From the NCBI GenBank assembly GCA_947172415.1, contig OX359194.1, positions 4,960,001 through 5,024,000 of the forward strand: 64,000 nucleotides of DNA, given 5' to 3'. The position numbers and the translations under genes are program-made. Shown here one piece after another: positions 21,906 through 33,900 of the stretch (the first letter of the stretch is position 1; each line of letters begins with the position of its first letter). The stretch is from Chondrosia reniformis (taxonomy: Eukaryota > Porifera > Demospongiae > Chondrillida > Chondrillidae). A model generated the notes under the pieces. That model saw only the letters and a list, made by a program, of their open reading frames with translations. It searched no databases and was not told the origin of the DNA.

Positions 21906-24900
21906 ATGTCTTTTCGATTTGTCTGCATTACCACGCTCTTCGTAGCTCATTTTGCCCTAGGGCAAGACGCTACTCTTGCTGCTGAATATAGCAGCTTTAA
22001 GCAACTGGTTAGTCCATCATACGAGCTGTACTGGAACTTTGACGCTGCTACGCAGAACCTCTCCATTGCCGTAAGAGTGCAGACTACAGGATGGATTGGA
22101 TTCGGAATATCTCCTAATGGTGGCATGCCAAACTCTGATGTAGTCATTGGTTGGGTAGCCAATGGAATGACTTGTTTTCACGTAAGTGATCTCCACTATG
22201 ACACTATATAGCTTCAGCTAGCTATATAGATTATTAGTTTTCACCTTTTGGTGTCTTATTTCTTTCCGATAAAAGGGAATATGTCTCATATTAATAATCT
22301 TGTCATGTGTAGGATCGTAAAGTACCAAACGCAAAGGCACTTCCAAAGATAGACGACGAGCAGAACTGGTTTCTCAGTGAAGGAACTGAAGATAATGGAT
22401 GGACAACCTTGAAATTTTGGAGATACTTTGACACAGGAGACTCTAGTGAAGATATAGTTATAACAAAAGTAAGTGTATATACTTTATTCATACTCTCTAT
22501 TATTGTTGCCTGCAAACTACGTAAGGGATGGAGCGCCGTCTTTAATGGCCGCATTGTAGACATACATTTCGTGATAAGGCTGCCTGGTGAAAGAATTTGA
22601 CACTGCTTTAACAATTCGGTTTCTTGATGTCTCGGAAAAAATGTTCAAACTAGCAATTTATAGGCCAAAGGAATACTCATAATTGAATGCCATCGCTGAT
22701 TCAGAAGCAAAAACGCTTGTATATCTATTTATTACTCAACCATGCAGTATAAGATAAAAATTGAAGTGAAACATTTTCCAGGATGATAACAACTGTTCAA
22801 GAGTCTTAATTGTCAAGGAGGAATTATTTTGTCAAAATTCGTAATGTATTAATTACCGTATATCGGGATATGAATGCGAGTCGGAGTAAAAGATTGCGAA
22901 TTACGGGTTAAAGTATAACCATTTCGTTATATATACAATGTAGCTTAACACATTCCTCTAAGGCTTGACTACTGCCTACTTCTCCTCCTCCATGGGTTAT
23001 CTAATTACAATATTTTACTTCTGAATCCTCCCAAAAGCTCCTCATTATAGCAGTATATTTTATGCTGCTAATATTCTAAGATAAGCAACTTGTGTACCTT
23101 TCTGTATATTAAGATTACATGCAGTTTTGTGGAAGCCTTAATTTTGTTGTACATTCAGTAAACTGACTTTTTGAGTAAGGGTATGACTAGTTTTTGTTGT
23201 ATAAGTTTGGTATCCATAAGGGTTGCATTAGCTAAAATTAAGTACATATATATTATGCAATGTACATTTGTATATATTTATGAAGTACATCTCACTTGAC
23301 AAACTGACCTATATAAGGAATTGCACACAGTACAGTGATATGATAATTCGAATATGTAAATGTGACATATATACTTTATATTGATACCTTTGAAGGGACA
23401 AACCCGTATGATATTTTCTTGGAATGATAACGAGCCAGGAGATTGTGCAGGTGACCCATCATATCACTCAACTAGCCGGGGTATTAATGGAGTAGTCTTT
23501 GCAGAAACTGATGAAGTTAAGAATGATTTGAAGGATGCCGAATCTTTGCTTTTGCTTCAAAGAGATGTTAGTTGAATAATATATGACATTATTATATATT
23601 ATTATTATTACTAGCCAGGCTGCCCTGCTCCAGCATTTCTGATGCCCCTTCTTCAGCATTGCGGTACTAACATGTGAACCATCCGCAGAAAATCACCGTA
23701 TACTTCCTCTGTACTAGTATCCCAGATGGTGGGTGGTTGGTGAAGGAATTTTGCCATATGCTCCTCGACTGCAGCCTGCACACTGACCCCTTTAGGACAC
23801 TCTAAGATAGATGGTCCAAACACTGGGAAAGTTTGTTTGCAATTCGGGGCAGGGCACTGGAGGAGTTTGCAAACATATATACTTTTTGCACTTCTCTTTA
23901 TATATGCATGGTATAAATTAAACTTTTTGTGGGCTACGTACGGGTATCAGTGCGGCCGTAGTATGGGTACAGGTATGGGCATAGCCAACCGAACCATATA
24001 GAGTAAAGGTTTACAGTTATACACATTACACAAGGTATATATATGTATATTGAAATTCTCAACTTCTGCATACAGAGTAGTAGTCTCTACAGATCATATA
24101 AGGTTAAACACATGGCCTTCCAATTATCTTTTCACACCTTAGTATAGACTGAAGATGATGCATCTGCATGCCATTATCAGCAAAAATTCCAGTCTCATGC
24201 AGGGGGTCTCAGCCAATAATCACCGCAGATTTGACTTGCCTTGAGTGTGAGCTAGGAGTACCGTTGGTTGCTTGCATGCATTCACATAAACAACTGGGTT
24301 AGAGACGATTTGGAAACTTGCACAAAAGGGACATTGTTCATGAAATAAATTAAAGGCCCCAGCCTTTATGTTCCTTGTGTGCAAGTTACCAAATCGTCTC
24401 TAACCTTGTTGTTTATGTGAATGCATGCAAGCAACCAACGGTACTCCTAGCTCACACTCAAGGCAAGTCAAATCTGCGGTGATTATTGGCTGAGACCCCC
24501 TGCATGAGACTGGAATTTTTGCTGATAATGGCATGCAGATGCATCATCTTTAGTCTATACTAAGGTGTGAAAAGGTAATTGGAAGGCCATGTGTTTAACC
24601 TTATATGATCTGTAGAGACTACTACTCTGTATGCAGAATTTCAGTGTGGCTAAAGTCTTGTAGCGTTTAATATACCTGATTGTGATTATTTTGGGAGTCA
24701 TTTGCATCCGTATTATATTATATACCTCAGTGTGATTATTTTGGGAGTCACTTGCATCCGTGTATAAATTTGTAACTGGCAACTTCCATGAATTCAAATA
24801 TAATTTATTTATGATTAGAACTTTTGATTTATGATACATTTGAAACATTTTTCCACATGCACAGATAACTATACCTTCCAACAGTACAACTTACTGGTGT

Positions 24901-27900
24901 GTGGGATTCAAGCTTCCTGAAAAGATTACAAGTCAAAAGAAGCATATGATTAGAGTAAGTGTGTATATATAACTTTGTTATACTTATATTTAGTTATAAT
25001 CTTAATAACATGAATGCTTAAGTGTCCACAAAGTTGATAGAAAAGCTTAGTGAATTTTAAGCTTTCCGAATGCCACCATTTGCAAAATGGATATATATAT
25101 TGTCGTATAAATAAGTGTTATAATAGTTGCATATGAACTCATAATATATCTATTATATATAAAATCAATTGTTTTAATGGTTTAGTATGGATGTGTATTA
25201 TATATTGTTTCGTAACATGAAGCCATAGAATCGAATCATAAAATGAAAACAATATGGCAGGCAGACCCTAGTAATTAATAATTTAAGAGAAGCCACCTAA
25301 TAATTGGCCACTAAAAGTTTTAAAATTATTTTTACAATTTATTTGTCCATGATGAAATGAACAATACTTTGAGACTTATATAACTATACAAAGACATGTG
25401 TGTGGATGTATATGGGCATAAATAACTCATCTATATGGATTGCATTCAATTACAATGTCCCCCAGCCAAAATATTTCTGGAAGAGAGAAGAAAGGAACCC
25501 CTGTAATGCTTGTTATAACCCACTTATATACGTACCTGAATTTTTTATGTTGTTAAACATGCACAGGACCAAATCTCAGGTTCTGTATGGCATGAACCTA
25601 TTTGGAATGTTGTGACCTGCCAGGTTTCAAAATGTTGAAAGGTATGTATAAACCCGGAAAGAAGGCAATTAAATACCCATAAGATTAATCTATCCGAGCA
25701 TACTTGAGCATCCTTTGAAACCTGGTATTTCAAAAAAATTCATACTACATATTTAAAATATGAGATTTGATCCTGTGTTGTGGCATTTGTGCTCTATATT
25801 TCACTTTTTAAATGTTTATATAATGTATGTATATACACATCTCACTTTTTCTTACAGTATGAACCTGAAGTGCATCCAGAGGCTGCAGCACATGTTCATC
25901 ATATGCTCTTGTATGAGTGTCCACTTCAGGTTGTTCCATTGATAAAGGATGTTGATTTAAATGGGGCAGCATGTTTTAGAACTCCCTTAGGTTATTGTTT
26001 AGGTGGCACACTTCTGGCTGCTTGGGCTGTTGGTGGAAAAGTAAGTTTGTTTATTACAGTTTTTCACATTGGTTTAACCCTTTTTCAAACACATTGATTT
26101 AATGCACGTTCAGGTTTTTGCATTTGCAATTAACGCATTTTCATTTGTTTTTTTTACAAAAAAAAACAGAGTATACACAGACATTTAGTATTAGACACAT
26201 ATTAGAAGATAAATGTATGTTATTGAATCACCATTGAAACTACTTCTGAACCTGTCCACATTCATGCTCATAGAGTCTCTAGATCTATTGACAGTAAACT
26301 GAATTACATTTTGTTATAATATATTGATAACATACAACCGTACATTCAGCTAAGTTATACTCCTGGAGGGTATATGGAGTTTTCATCCATACACTACAGA
26401 CATATAAGCAAGAGAAGGATAGCACAGATAAGGAGGAAAAAGGGGACAAAGATACTTAGATATATATATCGATATCATTTTAAACTTTTCTCATACATAC
26501 ATACATGTAACATTATATCTTCTGAGTATGTACTATAAAACAGATTTCAGTTTACCATCAAAAGAGACCCTCCATGTACGTATGTGGACAGGAATACACA
26601 AGTATTTTAGATGGAGATTTTATTATGTACATTTATCTGCGAATGTATGTTTAATCCTAAATGCTAAATTTAATATGAAAAGGCGTTACACCAATGTATT
26701 ATACAATCAATGTTGTATTATTTATATAATATATAACAGCTACATGTATATGTTTGTGCATTCCTAGCAGCTATTTTTTGAGTTATTCATGGAATATTTA
26801 TAAATTTTGATTTACAATGATAATTTGTTTTACTTTATTAATTGTTCTATTACTCATAAAGGTCAGTTTGTGTTCTTGGCAATTTTGATCTTTATATTTT
26901 TTAATTGATGTTATGTGCAATTACAATTTTTTTAAATAATTGTAGCCTTTCAATTTCCCTTCTGATGTCAGCTTTTCCTTTGGAGGCCCTGATGTCTCTG
27001 CTTATTGGGTCTTACAAATGCACTATGACAATCCTGGTGGTGTATTTGGTATGTGCTTTGTTATTTATATTTTGTAAATGTCATTTTGCAGTATATTCAA
27101 ATTCACATAATTTTGCTGTGTATTATACAAGAAGTTAACAATAATAACAACATTATGTTGTATAGCTTAGTAGTTTAGACTTTAGCTTGCTGTAATATAT
27201 TTTATGTATATGTGCAATATGCTTCACTTACATCTGTGTTTATGTACATAATTTAGGGGTGAAGGATCAGTCTGGATTCAATATTTCTTACATAAATGAA
27301 GGACGCAAGTATGATGCAGGATTGTTGGAAGTTGGGCATGAGGTTGTACCTAACATGTCTATTCCTCCTGGACTTTCAGAATTTTCAATCACGGGAACAT
27401 GTGATCCCTTCTGCACCAGTAATCCAGTAAGTAGAAATGCATTATAATTGTTATATAATACATATACCCATCTATCTGTCTTTGCATATACATATATATA
27501 TGAAAAGGGGAGTTTATTCCACTTGAGCCTGTGCTAGGCTACTGTTCAAATAATAAACAACACTGGATAATTACGCCAACCAACCAAGTGACAGTCGTCT
27601 ACTTGGCTGGGGGACCGAAGTCCTATTTGTGGCAACCAGTGATGACCTCCCAGTCATCCAATGATGGCAAAAAATCATCAATGAACCACAGACAGCTGTT
27701 TCGCCCTCTTTTAGGGCTCATCAGTGTGGTATACATCGGTAGCTGATCGGTACAACACTGATGAGCCCTAAAAGAGGGCGAAACAGCTGTCTGTAGTTCA
27801 TTGATGATTTTTTGCCATCATTGGATGACTGGGAGGTCATCACTGGTTGCCACAAATAGGACTTCGGTCCCCCAGCCAAGTGGCCATGGACGATTGTTAC

Positions 27901-30900
27901 TTGGTTGGTTGGCGTAATTATCCATGTATATATATATACATCAGTAAATCATAATATTATGCACTTCTCTAGGATACAGGACTCTGTCAAGAAATAACAA
28001 TTTTTGCAAATATTTTGCACACTCACTTAGCAGGTAATGTACTGGACAACTCATCCGTTGTTAATTAAACTTTTAAACCTTTTAATGATCATAGTTATTT
28101 GCTTTGTGAGTTGAATGTGGTATCTTAATTATTAATTAATCAGTTGGGACAACCGTAAATGCACTGATGGTCAATGCCTCCTTTTAAAATAGAATGTAAT
28201 ATACTATCATCAGTTCATCATAATAAAATTAATTACTCTTTAAAGAAATGAATACCTAGGAGTGGCTTTAATTTTGAAGATAATTCGTGGAAATGAAGAG
28301 ATCATTCTTGACGAAGATTTGAACTATGACTTTAACTTTCAAGATGCTAGAATCATTAAGGGAACTCTTAAACCAGTGAGTTGCTATTACGTATATGATA
28401 CTGCACAGTACCATATGTGCTTATAATTACTGATTTAGCATTTAATCTATTATATGTTTATAGGGAGATAAACTTGAGTTGGAGTGTGTATATCAATCTC
28501 TGAACCAAAACCATACACTTGTGGTTAGTTTAAAGTTTTATGGCTTTTCATTAGACATTAAATGTATCTATACATAATATACGTATAATGAAGCTTAGGG
28601 TAAAAATATTTGTGCCCTAACTTGATTTGCCTGCCTACCCAACATGGTGGTAATTTATCCTTTTATGCTGCTATTTCCAAGGATGGTTTACTTGGATTTA
28701 AAGCAGAGACTTGCCAGATTTTAAGCGAATTAGCTGCTATTTTTGAAGGTCATTCAGATCCCACTGCACATCCAGTGGTTCTTCAAATAAACTGTTTGTT
28801 TACTTCTGGTTACTATATATATACGTATATACAAGTAAAAACATTAAGTTAGGTTTAGGAATGGCTAGTGTTGCAACAATGACTAGAACATCTGGAAAAT
28901 GTTTTGAAACAACACAATGACCATGAGAGATACAGTTAGCCATACAGAATTTGTGAACTGAAATTTAAGTTACTTATCCATACACATCCTTCTGTGTTTG
29001 GGTGCACCATGGGTAGCTGAAATAGGGATGGTGCGCCCAAATACAGAAGTTTTTTTTCGGCCATCCTACTTAGAGTGCTACCGTACTTTCTGACTATATA
29101 CTATACAATGTATATACATTTTGATAATTCATTGATATTCAATCCTACCTCTGGGAGATCCAATAAGTAGTTACGTACTAGGGCATACATTGCCGCAGCC
29201 CTGTAGCATCTTAGCCACAGGTGCTGGTGCTTTGAGTCTGATTTTGTAAAAATAGGAGCTTAGTATATATTGTTTGTTATTTAGGTATACCCATGCATGT
29301 TCATGAAATTTTAAACTGTAAACTGTAAACTGTAAACTGTAAACTGTAAACTGTTTCACCAAAAATGATTTTGGTACGTATAATATTGCAAATATACGTA
29401 CAAACACATCTGTCTTTTGTCTATATACTGTATTCGTGATTCCATTTTAGGGTGGCCCGGCTACTACAGATGAGATGTGCCTTACATTTTTGAACTACTA
29501 TCCACGTATACCACTTCTTAAGTGCCTAAGTGTCCCAAGCAAATCCTTCAATACTGTTTTCTTCAATAGTCTCAGGTAGGTTACAAGTACATACCGTAGT
29601 TGATTACATGCCAATCCAATTATTATATGTATATAATAATTCAATTCAATTATAAAAACATCTGAACAATCTTTGGTCATATTATGACCAAAGATTGTTC
29701 AGATGTTTTTATAATTGAATTGAAGTTAATATATATATAACAAGTAAAAACTTGTGGCCACCTTGGACCGGCTGACTCAAATAACTTGGATGCTATAGCA
29801 TTTAGAATAATTTTGCTTTCATAGCATTCTTGCTTGAATTTGTGGTTATATATGAATATCTTAAAGCTTCATGTGCTGTACGTAAATATGGCAAGCATAT
29901 AACTGACTTTCAGTTGTGAACACATGGGTAAAATGGCCGCTTTAAGGCAGAATATTATTTTTAGCCCAATTAGTGGTTTTTTTTTTTTAGGATTAGAAAT
30001 CTTATTTAATGTGGGAAGCCTTTAGCCAAGAGGCTACTCTTCCAGGCACCCACAATAGTACAAACAACATAATCATAACAACATAAACACAACATACAGT
30101 AAATTAGTCAGCAATAATCAGTTTGTTCAGTTGGCAATGTTTGTTGTCAAGGGGGTGCTGTCACTGAAAAATTGCTGCTATGGCCTGGGCTCAAACTTGG
30201 GACATCCCATAATAGCTTGATCTTGAATCTTCTGCTTTAGCTCCAGACCACCAGCACCCCCAACGTTGACGTCATTTCTCTGAAATAACGTCGTAATTTT
30301 TAAGTTTAAATTTTAATATTATAATGATTTTTGAACTCAGTAGAGTCTTAGTGTAACTTTAAGTCAATTCTAAGCTTGACATTTTATGTGACACCATTTT
30401 CTCATACACTGTATATATACAGTACAAGTTACAATATACTAAGGTAATCTAATATAATATAATTATAATATAATACAAATAATTTAAATTAAGGGATTTT
30501 TCATTTAGGCCTCCGTTTGTTAGAAAACAAAATCTGCATATAAAATGCCATAGGACTATAGAGAACCTATAGGAAATTTATATTGAAACCATGTGTTATA
30601 TTGATAAAAAAGTTCAATTGGTCAGATCACTTTGAAACCAACATATATCATGGTACATGGCGAAATTTTATTTTATTAAAATTGCAAAATAATCAAGATA
30701 TAATGAAAAATTCAAGGTTATGATTGTGCAATCTGGTGATGTATTTGTCTATGAGTGACGTCATTGTCTGTCCGTAAATATTCACAATGGGTGTTAAATA
30801 TCAAATATAAACGAGTGATTTAATATAGTGGGTGCGCTTTTTACTTGAATAACAGCCTTTATTCTTTGAGGCTTAAAGCTTAATAACTTTCGTTTGAAGT

Positions 30901-33900
30901 ACTCCAGGATTCTTTAAGGCATGCAGCGGAAGAAACTGTCCAAACTTGCTCCGTACCTTACTGTTGTCATCTTATTATCTGTGTGATTTGGCTTGATTTA
31001 TCCCAGAGATTCTCTAGCGGATTTTGGTCTCAAAGAATACATGCTGTTGTTAAAGTAAAAGGCGCACACACTATATTAACTCACAACTTTATTTAACATT
31101 AAAGCTTCAATTCCATCAATTCTTAAATCCTTCAGATTTTTGCTTCATACGACTTGACTTGCCAGCGAATTCTTAAGCACACGTTCTGACAATATTGCCA
31201 TTTTTTTAAAGTGGAAGCTTTCTTTCGACCGCGTGTGTAGGACCTATGTCTCTTTTGAAATACTTCAAGCGAAACAGCTAAGCCTCTCGCCGATACAAGC
31301 TTCCCATACATTCTTGTAAACGTGATAGCCTCGAATCTTCGACTGAATAATTCGTTCACAGCCATTCTTGAAAAACTACTCTCCTTCATGCACGTGGAAG
31401 CAAGTATTTCAACTTTAAAAAACTCGTGGGGGCCCAAAACTCGAACTACTAATTTCTATAGGAGGGAGTTGTGAAAATATTTTCCTCGAAATTCGCCAAA
31501 TGGTGCAATTTGCAAAAATTTTGTCCCTCGAAAATTTCCCACTATATGGTATGATGTTTTTGTATTGCATCACCAACACCCTCGTATGTCGCTCCATACA
31601 TGCACAGTTTGTGAATCTGTGACGTTCCGTAAATGTCACCTCAGCATTGCAAAAGAAGATCATCTATTTGTGAACGGCTATGACAAGTCAACGCTCTCCT
31701 ACGAGAAGGAGCTACCGAACAGGCGAGTTGTAGTGAAGGTTAGATAAAGCGTTTTTGTATACATTTCCGTCAAGTTTGAGGCAGAGTTGTTCCTATATAT
31801 TAATGCGAAAGACTGAATTCGATTGGTCGACTGTATTACTTTGGTAATTTAAGCTCCGTCTTCTCTTCTTACGTTATTTGTTATTATTTTTACTTATCCA
31901 TGTGTATCATTATGAGAATAAAGCCTTGTTGAGTGTCAGCAACATGAATTTACAAATTTCCTATTTGTACTGACTTGTATTCCCTTTCCTCATGTATTGC
32001 TGATGAAGACCTCTGGGTTGAAACGTCCAGAATTAGTAAATTCATGTTGCTGACGTTCAACAAAGCTTTGTTCTTATCCATGTGTGTACGTTTTCCATGT
32101 GTACATGCAGTAGAATCTCATAACGAAATTGCTCATAGCGAATGTCTATAAGTATAGTGAAATACTTTGCTAGTAATTACATTCAAGTACACTACACAGT
32201 GCAAGTTCCTGGCAAATATTAAAATTACAATCAAGTACTAGCTACACAGTGCAAGTTACAGATTTTTAAAAGAGATCCCAAGTGAACTCTAGGATAATCA
32301 GTATTTTAAATAGTACGTATAGTTGCAGGCTTTGAAATCCTCAACTACTGCATAGAGAGTAGTAGTTGATACAGATCATCCAATTGCAAGGTAGAATACA
32401 TGGCCTACCAATTACCTTTTCACACCTTAGTATAGACTGAAGATGATGCATCTGCATGCCATATATCAACAAAGGTTCCTGTCTTAAAGGGGTTTCAGCT
32501 AATAACCACAGCAGATTTGATTTGCCTTGTGAGGGAGCTAAGAATACCGACTGTTGGTTACATGCATTCACATAATTAACAGGGTTAGAGACCATTTTGT
32601 AACTTGTACACAAGGACATATATAAAAAGCCAAGGCCTTTATACGTATATGTATATGTGTCACATGATGTCCCTTGTGTGCAAGTTACAAAATGCTAGTA
32701 CTTGATTGTAATTTTAATATTACATAGTCACTTGGATCTCTTAAATTTGTAACTTGTACTGTGTAGTACTTAATATATAGAAATATAAAGTAAAAAATGT
32801 AATGTAAATAGTAAATAAATAATTAAAAAATTCACAGGCATTTGTTAGGTTCATGTGACCCAACTTGGTAGATTTTAAAAATTTCAGAGAATTTTAGGAA
32901 TTTTAAAGGAAATTTTTTAATTAAGTATCTGATTAACTTCAAGTATAAATTTCCTATTTAATGTATTACATATTTAAATTGAGAATAGGTGTAGTATATA
33001 ATATTATAAATAACAAAGGAAAACCTATATATGAAACGTACAGTAGACCTTTAATAGTGACATTTATTTTAATTTATTCTATTGTATATTAAAATTTTAT
33101 TTTAAAATGTTTAATTTGCCCACATATTCTGAAAAACAAGAGTACTATACTAGGAAAACATTACTAAAGCAATCCACATTGTACATAAAAAAATGGGTAT
33201 TTAAAGTGGGCAATATTTTATTTCCAGTTGTGCTGATCTGTTTTGATTCAAGGTTCACTTCCTTGGTGTCTGCAAGAGAAATCCATTTATTATATAACAC
33301 CATGGCTCCCATAGTAATAGTTGTGATTTGTTGGATATTTTAAGTTAAGATAACTGACTTCCTATGTATTAAAATCAAACGTTTTATTTGTATATTTGTC
33401 TAATATTTCTCAACAGTCCTGGGAAACAAAATGAATTGCTATCAGTGATCAATTCAACAGATGCATTTGCAAAGTTTAGCTGGGACCAAACCTCTATTAC
33501 TGCTCTTGAAAATGCCTATAAGACTGAATATACCCCTGAATGTGCTACCATACCAAATACAGACGTAAGTCTTAACAATTTATTCTATATAGATGTACAT
33601 GTAAACATGTTTAGTAATTTGAAAATGAACATTATCTTTTATAGAAAATTGGATTTTTATGATATGTATGTACTGATATAAAAAAGAAATGATAAAGAAT
33701 AATTTTCACTAAAGCAGCAACTTTGTAATATATATAACACTAACTCTTAACTATACACTGAGCCATGATACATGTGTTTTGAGCTTGTGGCCACTTTATA
33801 GTCATTGAGGTTCCTCTGTGAGAGTCTTTTTTTATGTACCTATATTTGCCTCACGAATCCTGGTATATACCTATATTTGTTTGACTCTTTAGTGTGCCTT

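Larger units (their letters stand above)
27564..27924. mobile_element. Foldback element with two opposed hammerhead ribozymes
   Basis: Outer ends TGGATAATTACGCCAACCAA and TTGGTTGGCGTAATTATCCA are exact mirrors. Arms of about 170 bp face each other around an 18-bp centre. Each arm carries one complete hammerhead motif next to the centre. Located in the intron between monooxygenase exons 7 and 8. Confidence 0.9.

Noticed and set aside
29312-29354. TAAACTG array considered as telomere-like or CRISPR-like
   Set aside because: It is a simple 7-bp tandem array in an intron with no spacers and is nearly absent from the duplicated copy.
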